From Sceloporus undulatus (lineage: Eukaryota > Chordata > Lepidosauria > Squamata > Phrynosomatidae): DNA of 64,000 nucleotides. The position numbers were made by a program, and so were the translations under genes. The DNA lies in contig NC_056523.1 of the NCBI RefSeq assembly GCF_019175285.1, positions 125,146,828 to 125,210,827 of the forward strand. The letters are read 5' to 3'. Positions within the stretch are counted from its first letter, which is position 1; every line of letters starts with the position of its first letter. Positions 24,146 through 62,816 of this stretch are shown here, in pieces. Below the pieces are notes generated by a model that searched no databases, was not told the origin of the DNA, and worked only from the letters and a program-made list of their open reading frames with translations.

Positions 24146-25042
24146 TAAGAGTGGCGGAGAAGGAAAGGACACAATGCTGGCACATACCGCTATGCCATGC
24201 CCGCTGTGTGGACGAAGATAATGAGATCTTCCCCCAAAATGTAGATCACTTAAGCATGGACAGCCAGCTTCTGTTCTGCTTGTAGTTTATAGCAGAATAT
24301 AATAATTGGTACCGCCATCTGGAAGCACCCTGATTGCATTAATCTCTTTATGTATTGTGATTCATTAAAAGACTGCAATGCTTGTAAAGAAGAAGGCAGT
24401 AGGTAGAGAGGAAGAGAGCATTATAAGCCATGGTTTATATGAGGTTTGCAAAACCTGAGCAGAGCTGTTAATAACAGGAGTCTTGGAGGTCTCACATTCA
24501 TAGGTCACCGTATGTCCAGCCAACGTGATGGCAATTAACAACAACGATCATGTTCTATATCTTTTACAATAATATGTATCTGTTTAGGTGCTACAAGACT
24601 CTTATGGATTTGAAATTGCTGTATTATGCTCGACTCAAATATGCTGCCTCAGTATCTGAAAATGAAGATTAATTCACAAATGATGACAGATCTACATTTG
24701 GTGCTTTATCCAAGGAAGTACACTAATATTATTGAATCATTATACGATACGTTCCTGCACATCTTCACATGTGGAATTTACATCTTCTCAAAGTCTGAAA
24801 ACATTCATTACGTAAGTGCACAGATGGTGTCAGTTTGGTGCATTTCATGACTGGTTTCCTTCTACTTCACTAACCTCCTAAGAACAAGAAAAAGCTAATC
24901 ATAAAAGGCCCATGATAAGCTTCAGGACAGAAGCAACAAGGAGCATCGCTCCCCTGCAGGACTGGCAAAGACCCAACAACTAACTGAGTCCTTCTAGTCA
25001 AGACCCTGCCAATGGTAACATGGAAGGGCAGGTAAACCTCAC
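24146..25042. other. Non-coding stretch, nothing recognised
   Basis: No named feature. Confidence 0.4.
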
Positions 25043-25182
25043 GTTGTTGTTGTGTGCCTCCAACTCATTTTTGATCTATGGCGACCTTAAGGAAAACTAA
25101 TCATAGGCTAGGGTTTTACTGGCAAGTTTCTTCAGATGGGTTTTCATTGCGTCCTCGAAGCTGGAAAGTGTGACTTGGGCTT
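25043..25182 (-). mobile_element. tRNA-derived SINE, antisense, truncated
   Basis: Starts with the reversed (ACA)n tail (GTTGTTGTTGTGTGCCTCCA) and stops before the tRNA-like head. Confidence 0.75.
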
Positions 25183-25589
25183 TTCACAGAAAAAAAAAGA
25201 AGCATTTATTTGTAAAGAAGTCTTAGTTTTTCTTTCCTCCTTGTGTTTGGGTTATGATAGACTGTATTATGTATACATAGATTTGTAAAGTTATAGCAAT
25301 AGTATAGTCCTAAAGTGCAGTTGTCTGTTGGAATTTACAATGCATATCTACAAAAGGACCAAGTAATACATTGTCCAGTATACTGCATTCAAAAATAGTA
25401 ATATTGGGATTTTTTAGTGTTTCATATTGTTTTTCCATTGCTCTGTTATTTAAGAAAACTTAAAGTACTCACCTGTTACTAGGAACTGAAGGAAGTGCAG
25501 CACTCCACTGTTTCCATTGCTGTTTCCCCTTTTGTACTGGTACTGTATTAGTAGTACCTTTCAGAAAATTCACAGTGGTATAGGTCAAA

Positions 25590-27583
25590 ACACGCTATAA
25601 GGGCAGAGGAGGTCTGGCAGTTCCAAATCTTAATTATACTATGAGGCAAACTGTTTGTTTGGATAAAAGATGGGTGACACTAGCGGATAAAAACTATTGG
25701 AACTGGAATCTGAAGGACTCAAATTTGGCTTACATGCATTTTTACTTTTAATAAGAAAAAGGCAAATAATTGCAATTAATAATCACTGATTAGAAACCCC
25801 CAGTTAAATATTTGGAGAAATATAAGGAAGAATTGTTACTGGTTTACCAAAATGGGCCTCCCCCTAGGAAGCTTTATACAGAACGGAGATGTACAGGAAA
25901 AGAGATGGATCACGTACAAAGGTTTATTAAGTTTAAAGGAAAAAAATCGGAACTCAAAACACAAACAGAATTGAATCAGTAGGAATCAATTTAAACTGGT
26001 TTGTAACTGGCAAATTCAGGAAGACCAGAGAAGATCTAAAAGAGTGGGGAACTTTAGACAAGAGATCAGAATTAGGAGATATACTAGACATGAGAGAAAA
26101 TAAAAGAGGCTTATGAGGAAATTATACAATCTATTATTAACCTGTTAACACTAAGCAGGAGTAATTAAAGAACAATGCTCAGCTGGGCAAAAGATATGGC
26201 CACCCCATCAATTTAGGTGTTACAGACCACCCAGAGGGCATCCAAACCGTGGGTTCCCGGACGCAGCAAAGAAGAAGCACCCAAATGGCGTCTTCTTCTG
26301 CCCCGGATGAGACCCGCAAGGGCTACTCGCGACTCGCGGTCACATCCAGTGCGCACGTGCGGATGCTTGCATCCAGCACGTAAAGATGGCGGCGCCCGTG
26401 TGTATAGGGCGCCGCCATCTTTACGCCCTCATCACGTGCTAGCGGTGAGGCTGTTGGGACACTAGGTCCTTGGCCAACCCCTAGCACGTGACGGGGGCGC
26501 CGGAAGAGGCCTGTCTGTAAAGAGCCTTAGATTTATGGGAAAGAGCATGGAACCAAAATATTAAATACACAGCAGCACAGAACATAAAAGAAAATTGATA
26601 TAAAATCTACTTTAGATGGCATCCAACACTGGAAAATTGCAAAATATCAATAAAACAAATAACTTTGCTGGAAATGTGGCACCTCCTCAGGCTCCTATTT
26701 CCACTGTTGGTGGTCATGCAAAAAAGCGAAGGAGTTTTGGAAGATTATAATAGAAATAAACTCAATATTAGAAATTAATTAAATAAAACTCCAGAAAGTA
26801 TTTATGGTGTTTGGGATAATATGAACAAAATATGGTAAAATTCGGCGTATATGGTTTCTGTGCTAGGTCTATATGCAAAAAAAAAAAGAAACTAAAGATA
26901 TCCCAAAATGGAAGATTGGATAGTATTCTGATATGATGCAAATGGATAAACTCTCTTATATGATGAAAAATGACACTCGGGAGATGTACCAGAAGAATGG
27001 ATAAAGTATTACAGTATATCAAGAAGAAATTGGGAGATTTACTAATTATATTGAGATGTATATAGTTTTTTTGCTAGCTCCTTGTTCTGTTTTCTCCCCT
27101 CTTTATGCAAATATTATTTAACTATAATTGAACTTATATGGAAATGATTCCTTTTTTCTGTTCTCCCCCCCCCCCAGGAGCAGCATTGGATTATATTAAA
27201 AGGTTTGATGCATGATAATTTGTCTTTCAGTTAGAAAAATTCTTGTTAAGAGTATGGGGTTGGATACCATAGTTTTCGTGCTGTTTATCCATTAGAATTG
27301 ATTAATATGATAAATAATGAATAATAAGATAGAGAGTACTAGACTTCAGAAAGAAAAGGTGGTGGAAGTTTGGTTGAAAGAGAGTGTCCATGGAAACACG
27401 TTGAATGTAAGTTTAGTAACTGTGTGGTAGATGTTAGTTGTGAGAGGATGGGTATGTAATGAAAGTAATGTTTTAAGTACTGTAAGTCTATATGTTTAGA
27501 TAGTTGTATATGTCTGAGGTGTTCTACTATGTTGTTTTATGTTGTTCCTCATGTGTTATCAATAAAGAAATTAAAAAAAAAAG
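25590..27583 (+). mobile_element. L1 LINE 3' end, decayed
   Basis: ORF2 C-terminus: GRGGLAVPNLNY (25,600s), LFVWIKDWVTLADKNYWNWN, TPINL, LWERAWNQNIKYT, and the cysteine/histidine knuckle CWKCG..GSYFHCWWSCKKAKEFW near 26,660-26,745. The long AT-rich 3' UTR ends CAATAAAGAAATT plus poly(A) at about 27,583. It is interrupted at 26,216-26,526 by a DNA element. Confidence 0.85.
26216..26526. mobile_element. PIF/Harbinger-like MITE with TTA duplication
   Basis: 311 bp with inverted ends GGTGTTACAGAC and, read inward, GGCTCTTTACAGAC, flanked by TTA on both sides (26,213-26,215, 26,527-26,529). Removing it and one TTA restores the L1 reading TPINLDLWERAW, so the boundaries are exact. The centre is a perfect hairpin with 16-bp arms (AAAGATGGCGGCGCCC). 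Confidence 0.9.
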
Positions 27584-27637
27584 CTATGAGGGCAAATTAA
27601 TGTGACTTTTTTAGGTGAAAAGTTCCAAAGCATTACC

Positions 27638-27725
27638 GTGGACCCTTGTTATACGCTGGGGTTTGGTTCCAGGACGCCCCATGGATAACAAAATCTGTGG
27701 TGCTCAGTCCCATTAAATATAACAC
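27638..27725 (+). mobile_element. Tigger/MER2-like terminal fragment
   Basis: CGTGGACCCTTGTTATACGC followed by GGTTTGGTTCCAGGAC is the end sequence typical of Tigger-like Tc1/mariner elements. Only one end is present. Confidence 0.7.
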
Positions 27726-27744
27726 AACACAACATATTAGGAGA

Positions 27745-27965
27745 GCCAACATGCTTGTGGCTTGAGCTTGGACTACAAGTCTGGAGACCAGGGTTTGAAT
27801 CCCCACTTTGCCAGGGAAGTCATTGGGTGACCTCAGGCAAGTCACACTCTCTCAGCCTCTAGGAAAGCAAGGCAAACTCACTCTGAACAATCTTGCAGGG
27901 GGGGGGGGGAATCTTGTGATACCTGAAATTTGAAAAGGCTTGGAGGCACACAACAGACAGCAATT
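27745..27965 (+). mobile_element. tRNA-derived SINE
   Basis: tRNA-like head (TGGACTACAAGTCTGGAGAC), body (AGTCATTGGGTGACCTCAGG) and tail GGAGGCACACAACAGACA. A G-run splits the body. Confidence 0.8.
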
Positions 27966-28224
27966 TTTTTGGCCTGCAGGTAGAAAGAAGACACTACACC
28001 AAATCTAGAGTTCTCTGCACAGGAATTCCTAGGAATTTGGAGAAAAAGAAAAGGAGGGGTTGTGCCCCATTAAATGAAGATAAAATGTTAGCCACTAAAA
28101 GTCATCAACATTTTTCAGCAAAAAAAAAAAAATCTGTTTGTCCCAGAACAAGCAAGAATAATGACCACTATCTCTGTGAATTTCACAGGTGCTACGTATG
28201 TTCACCATCTTCAAACTATTATTA

Positions 28225-29195
28225 AGGAAGATCAAAGAAGAAAATTCAAAGGCAGGCTTAATGATAAACATAAAGAAAACAGAAATCATGACCCCGGAGG
28301 TCCAAAATACATTCAGCCCACACAATGAGGAAATTGAAATGGCAAAAGAATTCCAGTACTTTGCATGAAACACTGATCAGGGAGGAGACTGCAGTCAAGA
28401 AATCAGAAGAAGACTAGGAATGGGAAGGGTAGCTATGAAAGAACTAGAAGAGATGCTGAAGAGTAAAGCTATACAACTAAGCACTAAAGTTAGAAGAGTC
28501 CAAACCACTGTATTACCATGTATGGCTATGAGACATGGACAGTGAAGAAAATGGATAAGAAGAAAATCAACCCATTTGAGATGGTGATGGAGAAGAGTGT
28601 GGAGGATACTATGGACAGCCAAGAAGACAAAGAAATGGGTCCCTGATCAAGTTAGAAATCTCCCTGGAAGCCAAGATGACAAAACTGAGGCTGTTGTACT
28701 TTGGCCACATCATGAGAAGGCATAACTCATTAGAAAAAAAAACAATGATGCTGGGGAAGGTGGACAGATGTAGAAAAAGAGGAATATCGCAGGCCAGTTG
28801 AATAGAATCAATCAGGGAAGTTTCAGGTATGAATTTATAGGACCTAAGCACAACAGGAATCAGCATGGCCTAGTGGTTTGAGTGTTGGACTACAACTCTG
28901 GAGACTAGGGTTCAATTCCCGCCTTTCCCACGGAAACCCATTGGGTGGCCCTGGGCAAGTCACAGTCTCTCAGCCTGAGGGGAAGGCAATGGCAAACCTC
29001 CTCTGAACAAATCTTGCCAAGAAAACCTCAAGATAGGCTCACCTTGGGGTTGCCATAAGTCAGAAGCAACTTGAAGGCACACAACAATAGCAACAAAACA
29101 GAGTACAGTGGAGGTCAGGGGGTCTTGGAGATGTCTCATCCACAGGGTTGCCATGAGTTGAGTCGACTGGAAGGCTGCTAAGCACAACACCTACA
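28225..29195 (+). mobile_element. BovB/RTE-like LINE 3' end, split by a SINE
   Basis: Decayed RTE C-terminus: AVKKSEEDWEWEG-like reading followed by LLYFGHIMRRHNSLEK near 28,690, and the 3' end GGAGATGTCTCATCCACAGG at 29,129. The SINE at 28,861-29,099 sits between AAGCACAACAGGAAT and the resumed 3' end. Confidence 0.7.
28861..29099 (+). mobile_element. tRNA-derived SINE inside the RTE fragment
   Basis: Full-length copy: CAGCATGGCCTAGTGGTTTG head, B-box-like GGGTTCAATTCCC, body, and tail CTTGAAGGCACACAACAATA. Confidence 0.9.
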
Positions 29196-29609
29196 GTCAA
29201 TTTGAACAGATACTAGCAGGGTGATGGGTGTCATTTATGGGCACCCACAAACTACACAGACTGGTGTGAGATCAGGATTGACTTAAAAACAGTGTCCAAA
29301 GTGCCCAACACAGCAAAGGAGGATAAGGCACCACAAAAATGTAGGCCATTTGAGGAAAGTGGAGGACATGACCAAACAAAAGCTAAAAACACTCATATAA
29401 ATATAAATCCATGCTTCTTAGTCCTGCTCCAAGGAGAGGACATTTTGCCATTCCCCCTGAACAGAAGGCTAAAATGAAGGGCATGTAGTGGGAAAGGAGG
29501 ACATCTGGTCACCCTGCTCAGTGCCTAACTCCAGCAGGGCAGGGGTCTCAGTTTACACAGCATCGGAGTACATTCGCCTCCTCTCCAAATAGCTCCAGAC
29601 AGGAGACCC
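29196..29609. other. Non-coding stretch, nothing recognised
   Basis: No named feature. Confidence 0.4.
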
Positions 29610-29844
29610 AGGATGGTGGCAGATGGGTTGGAGTGTTAAACTAGCAGGATATGGGGAAACTAGGATTCGAATCCTGGCTTGGCCATGGAAACCCACTTGG
29701 TGACTTTGGGCAAGTCACACTCTCTCAGCCTCAGAGGATGGCCCTGGCAAGACCCTTCTGTTAAAACGTGCCAAGAAAACCCCGCCACAGGGTCCCCGTA
29801 CTTTAGAAACGACTTGAAGGCACACAACAACAACAACAACAACA
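29610..29844 (+). mobile_element. tRNA-derived SINE upstream of the VCP-like promoter
   Basis: Head with B box GGATTCGAATCC, body and tail CTTGAAGGCACACAACAACA. Lies directly 5' of the CpG-rich region. Confidence 0.85.
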
Positions 29845-30128
29845 GGACTAGAGACGTCAACAGCCCTCTTCGGGACAAATGACAGTCCTTGTTCATAGGG
29901 AAATTGCCCATAGGGAACCACGGGGGTAGACACTGGGGCTGGGCAGCCCTTGGGCCAGTCTGCCCCAGGGGCTCCCTATGGGCCAGTAGTCCTGTCATCT
30001 CTCTGAGTCCGTCCCACCTTCTGCTGCTTCCCTGGGGAAGGGGGCTGGGCCGGGCAGAGGGGCAGAGCTGGGTTTATTGCCAAGGCAGTGCCAAGCCCAG
30101 CGGAGCCGCGGCCGAGGAGGGAGCCACC

Positions 30129-57102
<26,974 letters not shown>

Positions 57103-57559
57103 TAGTGCAAGAAATGTTGACTAACTTTTGCTGGAGCTCTTAGTCCTGTATGTTCATAGTTCTTGTGCTCTTTAAGATAAGAACTGGTGCTTGAGGCCCA
57201 ACAACCAGAGCACACCCATGTCACATATCAATTGAGATACTATTTTTGACAAGCAAGGCCTGGTGCTTCCTCCAATGGTTTCCTCTTGGCTTGGCCACTG
57301 CAGGAAGCTCTTAGCTTTTCCAGCACTTCTGCTTATTGGATGTTAAGATAGTACACATGGCAGCCACCAGGGTGAGCCAAAACACTGAACAGCTGGTGGA
57401 AAACCTCCATCACTAAATTTGTCATGCTAGATCAGATCAAAGCATTTCAGCAACAACCCAGTTAGATGCTTCTCAAAAAATCAGAAACAGCATGTAAATC
57501 TGTCCATTTATCACTACCACACCATCATCTCATGTCAAACTATTCCACACTACATGAAG

Positions 57560-57770
57560 GGCTCTTGCAGCACCTTTCAGACTGTGTGAAAGTAGTTGTT
57601 GTAACATTAGCTTTCATAGATTTGGGTCTGCTTCCTCAGATGCATGGAGTCAATAGACCAAGTCTATGAAAGTTTATGCTACAACATCTTTCGCACAGTC
57701 AGTCTCAAAGGTGGTACAAGATCCCTTTGCATACTGATACTCCAAACTAACACTACTATGCCTTTGAATT
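57560..57770. repeat. Dispersed repeat, copy 2
   Basis: AAGTCTATGAAAGTTTATGC and CCCTTTGCATACTGATACTC; same family as 41,790-41,900. Confidence 0.6.
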
Positions 57771-58039
57771 CTATCCCACACTAATTCCTGTTCCTTACAG
57801 TATATTTGTCTATCAGTGACCCCTAGTTTAGTCAAAGGGGTCCTCACTCTTCCAGCAAGGCCTGCTTGCTAGCCAACCCAGCCTATTGGCTCTTCTTCTC
57901 CCACTGCTAAGTTAGCTTTCAAGGCCCCCATCACACATGAAGCCAGGGGATTCCAGTTTGTGTTTTCAGGTGACAAAAGACTTTGAATGTCCAGTAAACT
58001 GACACCATGCATGTCAATTGTACTGGGAGGAATCTATAT

Positions 58040-58045
58040 AATAAA
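58040..58045 (+). terminator. Candidate poly(A) signal, VCP-like
   Basis: AATAAA 0.94 kb after the stop. It is a match to the signal, not proof of use. Confidence 0.4.
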
Positions 58046-58407
58046 AGGTGCCAAGCAATCCATGCCTCAGCTGCATTGTGCTGATCTGGGGAGGGGCACA
58101 ACCATGGGATGGATGTCAGGACTACCTCCCCCACCCATTCTCTTCTGTCTGGGATGATGATGCCAGAATCTACTGTTTGTGGCATACAGGTGTGTAAATG
58201 TGGCTTATACATGTGTCTCTTTTTGGATGGAATGCAAGGAACTGTTATCTAGCATAGTATCCACTACCAGCAGGTACTGCTGCATACAGACAGAGAGGCA
58301 GTTCAGAAATTGTAGTTCCAAGGTGAAGGGACACGACAGTGCACTCTGTCCATTCCCATTTCATTCCCCTTCTGAGCCAAGATGAGCTAGTTTGTCAATG
58401 TTTGAAC

Positions 58408-58486
58408 TGTAAAGTCAAAGGCTTTCATGGCCGACATCCATAGTTTTTTGTACATGGCCACATAGCCCGAAAAACTCACAAAAACA
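58408..58486. repeat. Foldback repeat fragment
   Basis: AAAGGCTTTCATGGCCGACA, then CATGGCCACATAGCCCGAAA, a word pair I associate with a common squamate repeat, here partly inverted. Confidence 0.45.
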
Positions 58487-58944
58487 ATGTTTGAACTGTT
58501 TTCCCTGCTCTTTCCTCTTCCAACTGGTAACCAGCAGGAGCAGTGACAGCCCCTAATGGGGCTTGAAAGCTGTAGAAAGTTTTGGGCATGTTGCAAAGGT
58601 CTAGACAATACCCTCATATACCTTGTGGAGAAAAAAAAACCCAGATGTAGAAGGTGGCAATGGAACTGCATGGCTGAAGCCTTACACATACAGCAGGTTT
58701 TGCTGCTGGACCGATTTGCCAGATTTCAACTTGGTTTGGTTAAGGCCCGGCCAGTACACACTCTCCAAACCAAACCAGCAACCACCCCATAGTCTAGACT
58801 AGCCCCAGGAAGAGCCGACAACAGGCAGAGTGATCCCAGGTAAATGCACTAAGGCAGGGGCAGCTGACAGCAGAAAAGTTGGGACCAAGTCAGTGACACA
58901 AAAACAAATCAAGCATAATCAGCCAGGATACTCTTCATATTCAC

Positions 58945-58950
58945 TTTATT
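58945..58950 (-). terminator. Candidate poly(A) signal, PTGER1
   Basis: TTTATT on the plus strand (AATAAA on minus), 1.6 kb after the PTGER1 stop. Confidence 0.4.
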
Positions 58951-60548
58951 GCAGAGCGCCCAGCGCTAGTGAACAACTTTCTTTGGCCAGAGTACTGGGA
59001 TGCTCCAAGCCCAACTTCTCCCATTCCATGGACCCTGCAGAGCTATTTTCTCTAGAGTGTTCCCATTAGCCCTCTGAGCACAGCATAAATGCCCAGGAGC
59101 CAGCATCCCAGAGTACACAATCTGGCAGCACACAAAGGTCTATCAACCAGACCAACCTCTCTGCAGAGGTGCAGGGTTTTCAGCAGCCCTCCATCTGAGC
59201 GAAATGCATGCCAGACTCAATAGCCTTTCTCCCACTGTGGATCTATTGGAAACTCAGCACTGTTTATCACTGTGGTAAAGAGCGGTGGCATAGGACTCCA
59301 CCACAGGTGTGTAAGCCATTTTCTCCGGAGTCCAAGCCCTCTGGGTGTAGGAAATGTTCTCTAAGTATTTTTTGGAGAGCACATTTCCACCCTCTTCACT
59401 ACCCACCACACTTATGCAGGGGCTTTCTGAAATTCCTGTACTTACATATCGGGACAGGCCACCCTAAACCATCACCCATGTGCCCTAAGTGTTGTTCTCA
59501 CCAACATATCTTACATAGCACCTATCACAGATGTGAAAGAGGGCACTAAAAGGACACATATTGGATCAACTTGCTTCTGCTGCAGAAGAGAGGCTGCAAA
59601 GTGGTATGCCAGGCTTTCTATGCAGAGCATAGAAACCGAGCAGCCTCTCCACAGAAATGTGGAAAGGACTTGATAAGCCCTGTGTGATCCATCATAGCAT
59701 GGGAACAGATGCAACAAAATGCTCAAAATATCCCATCACCTGCAACTGGAAGATAAAATGCCTGAACCAAGTAATATAAGGAAGATGCTCTCTTGGGGTC
59801 ACCTTTTGGATCATCACAGCTGTCTTCTTGCCTTGGAACCAAACCACAAAGGACCCTTGCTCCCTGGAGAGGTTGCAATTGAACGCTACAGGGGAATCAG
59901 AGATGGCATCCTGCTCTAGACCAACATCCTGCTACTTTAGACCATGGCACTAATAATCATCAAGATCTCCTGCAAGAGTGCATAACTTGTATCAAGAAGC
60001 ATTTCATGCAGTTAATATGTACTGAATCATGGTGCTTCTCCCCATCATTGCTAGAAAATGTAAAATTGCTTTGCACTGAGTCATTACCATTGGTTTATCC
60101 AGGCAAGAATGAGCTCCTCTTGAGTACTGATGGCTTTCCAGGACTTGAAATGGAGCTCCTTCCTACCTCTGCTTAACTGGGGGTGTGAGGAATTGAACCT
60201 GGGACATTTTGATATCAAAACATATGCTCTACCATCACCCAGTAATGACCTCTCCCCACAAAAGGATTGTAGCATTCCTTAGCAAGTCACCTCAATATGT
60301 TCAGTGCCTCTCATTCACAGGAAAGTCCCAATTCAGCAGATAGCATGCTCTGTTCCCACAGTCCTGGGCCCCATGATCACTCTTCTTGTGTAAACAGATT
60401 TCCATAACAGCTATTGTGTCACCTGCTATAGCACCACCAGGCAAGAGCCCTTGATTCTGAATCTCAGGGAGACTGTTCTGCAAGAACACCAGAGAGGCCC
60501 CAGCAAGGCCAAGTTCTCCTCATATGGTCTTTAGCAGTCCAGCTGGCA

Positions 60549-60803
60549 CTAGATGCGGCCAGCAGCAACACTGCGCTCTGAGCTTTGGAAGGAGCTGGCC
60601 TCCCAGCGGTCAAAGCGGAGTCCTTTGGCAGCAGGGCGACGCAGAAATAGAGCAAGTAGCTTGCGCAGCACAGCACGCCGCAGCAGGATATACACCCAGG
60701 GGTCCAGAATCTGGTTCCAGGAGGCCAGGCGCACCCCGAGAAACAGCAGCTTATCATAATTCAGGTCTCCATGGGAGTTGCTCACTGACAAAATGACAAA
60801 GAC
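60549..60803 (-). CDS. PTGER1: PTGER1 coding exon 2 (TM7 and C-tail)
   Basis: Encodes VFVILSVSNSHG... and residues 277-360. TM7 has GVRLASWNQILDPWVYILL, including the conserved arginine (R301 here) that in prostanoid receptors pairs with the ligand carboxylate. The C-terminal words RWEASSFQSSERS match the human EP1 tail WEASSLRSSRHS. Acceptor CCCAG/GTC at 60,803-60,804; stop TAG at 60,549-60,551. Phase 0 join to exon 1. Confidence 0.96.
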   Translation of the reverse strand, partial: VFVILSVSNSHGDLNYDKLLFLGVRLASWNQILDPWVYILLRRAVLRKLLALFLRRPAAKGLRFDRWEASSFQSSERSVAAGRI

Positions 60804-62785
60804 CTGGGAATAGAAGAGAGAAAGACATGTAGTGAGAGGCTAGTACTGCAGGAGTCCTGGAGCATCCTACCATCTCCCATGACCCTAAAAACATGGAAGC
60901 AGAGGAACAGCTATTTCCTCCAAACACAACCATGCAGCTGAATCTAGTAGTCACTCTGACACCTCCACCCAATAAGGCTACAACAGTTTCCTAATAAGGA
61001 CTTCCCAGTTCCTCAGAGCTCAGCTAAGGGAAGGGAGCTTGGTTCATTTACCGCAGCTCAGGAAAGAACAATAGGAATCAAAAAAATCGCCTTGGTTGAT
61101 CTGCTTGGAGGGGTTCTCTTGACTGGACCAGTGGAACATGACTCACCTGGCCCACCACACTCTTCCCAGCCAATGAAAAGAGGGGGTTGGGAAAGGTGTA
61201 CTTAGACCAGGGGTGGGGAACTGCAAAAAGAAAAAAAATCCCACATTTTTTAACAGTTGAAAAAATGGCCTTATATTTACAAGCCCACCTCCTAACCTCT
61301 ACGGGACCATTTCACCATGTTCTGGAGGCCTTCCTGGGATATTTTAGGTCCAAGAAAGAGCTTTTTAAAACCTTCACTTTAGTCCTGGGTTAGGAAAAAT
61401 GTGTTTGGGGGGAAAAAGAGGAGATGCCAGAAAGCCCCCACCAGCCCCAAATGGGCATCAACCACTCCTTTCCAGAGACTCCCATGGATACTGTGGTCTC
61501 TGGATATATTATTTATTTATGTATTTATTTATTTATGGGATTTATATCCCACTTTTCTCCCAAAATGGGATTCAAGGCAGCTTACAAAAATTTAAAAGGA
61601 TAAAACTAAAACATTAAACACAAAAGCTAAAAATAATAATAATTAAATACTACCAAAACGTAAGTTTAAAAACAGCATAGTTAAAGCTATTTTTACAAAG
61701 TGAACATCTGGATGGCAGAAACACCACAGCTTTTCTAAATTTGGAAAATCTCAAGGATTACATCTTCCCTGACCAATCCAATGCTTCATTAATATGCTTT
61801 CTACACTCCAGGTATCCCTCACTTCTAACAATCAACTCTAAAAGACCTCATGAAGCCTCTCTGATGCTACCATTGCAGCTCCCCTTCCAGATCCCTTTTG
61901 GGAGTTCCATCTTTTCAGCTGCATTTTGGGCCCTTCTCCTCCCCGCCATCAACTCACCAGCAAAGGGCTCCAGCAGATGCAGGAAACCACCATGATGCCC
62001 ACCAGCTGCACCACCATTTCAATGTCGTGAGCCTTGGCTCGGCGCTGTCCACATTTGCGTTGCCCACGGAGGCGAGCCCGCACCAGGATGAGTCCGCTGA
62101 ATGTGTTGCAGAGGAGGGAGGCAAGCAATGAGGCCAAGCCCAGCAAGGAGAAGAGCAAGGCAAAGGCCACCTCAGGCCACGCTTCCACCTTCTGCACCTT
62201 GATGAAGCACCATGTGCCTTGGGCCTGGACGACGTAGCTCCCAAAGCTGCAGAGGGGCATCAGAGCAATAGCTAGAGCAGCAGCCCACAGTCCCAGCAAG
62301 GAAAGTTTTGTCCGGCTCGGGGTGATCAAACCAGCATGCAACAATGGACGAGTGATGCCCACGCAGCGTTCCACCGCCATGATAAAACCCAGGAAAAGAG
62401 GGCAGAGTCCAAAGAATACCATAGAGGCCCCAAAGAACTGACAGAGGGATCCAGAAGGGTCCATGGCTGCCCAACCACGCCGCGTGGCATAGAGGCGCAA
62501 CACAAAGGAACCTGGGATGACATGGCCCGCTAGGTCAGTGATCACCAGACTGCTGGCAAAAAGCAGGAAGGTGGCTTTGGAGCGGCGGCGAAAACGGGAA
62601 TAGGATTGTATCAGGATAACTAGGGCCACAATGTTGGAGACGGCTCCCAGAGTCATAGAAAAAATGGGGGCAGCAGGTGAAGAAGCACTTGGGGTCTTTG
62701 CCAGACCTGTGTAGCTCAAGGAGTTGTTCACCGAGTGGGTGGTCGGAGGTGCCTGCGAAGCATTGGGAGGATGGATGGCAAACAT
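60549..62785 (-). CDS. PTGER1: PTGER1, prostaglandin E receptor EP1 (gene span)
   Basis: Gq-type rhodopsin-class receptor for prostaglandin E2 at the plasma membrane. Two coding exons (62,785-61,958 and 60,803-60,549) give 360 residues, shorter than human EP1 (402), mostly because the third cytoplasmic loop is short. N-glycosylation sites at N8 and N20; TM1 begins PIFSMTLGAVSNIVAL (40-55); DLAGHVIPG (84-92); MVFFGLCPL (122-130); ERC in place of DRY (139-141); GTWCFI in extracellular loop 2 (190-195); AHDIEMVVQLVGIMVVSCIC (252-271); DPWVY (310-314). Specific agreement with EP1 in these motifs and in the C-tail distinguishes it from EP3, FP and TP. The frame is intact and splice sites are canonical. 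It converges on the VCP-like gene; a 5' leader intron and a small uORF lie upstream. Confidence 0.96.
61505..61690 (-). mobile_element. LINE 3'-tail-like fragment, antisense (PTGER1 intron)
   Basis: (TTTA)n, TGGGATTTATATCCCACTTT, TCTCCCAAAATGGGATTCAA and a following A-rich part: the reversed tail of an L2-type repeat. Confidence 0.55.
61958..62785 (-). CDS. PTGER1: PTGER1 coding exon 1 (N-terminus to TM6)
   Basis: 276 whole codons from ATG at 62,785 to ...CWSPLL, with donor CTG/GTGAGT. Human EP1 is split at the same place (SPML/VLVAL). Start chosen because it gives an N-tail with glycosylation sites and about 40 residues before TM1, as in EP1. The only upstream ATG in this exon is a short out-of-frame uORF. 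Confidence 0.96.
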
Positions 62786-62789
62786 CCTG

Positions 62790-62816
62790 TCAGTGGATGC
62801 CTCCAGGTTCAGGCAT
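62790..62816 (-). promoter_or_regulatory. uORF and leader acceptor of PTGER1
   Basis: ATG at 62,816 opens eight codons (MPEPGGIH) and stops at TGA, a few bases before the PTGER1 ATG. TTTTTTCTCTGGCAG directly precedes it, so a 5'-UTR intron probably ends at 62,817. Confidence 0.55.

Larger units (their letters stand above)
57103..60548. other. 3' UTRs and spacer between convergent genes
   Basis: Holds the 3' UTRs of the VCP-like gene (+) and PTGER1 (-), limits not defined. Contains a dispersed repeat (57,560-57,770), a foldback repeat fragment (58,408-58,486) and two candidate poly(A) signals. No other gene recognised. Confidence 0.5.

Noticed and set aside
27745-29844. tRNA genes (box B-like GGTTCGAATCC motifs)
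   Set aside because: They are heads of SINEs followed by SINE bodies and (ACA)n tails; no complete cloverleaf seen.
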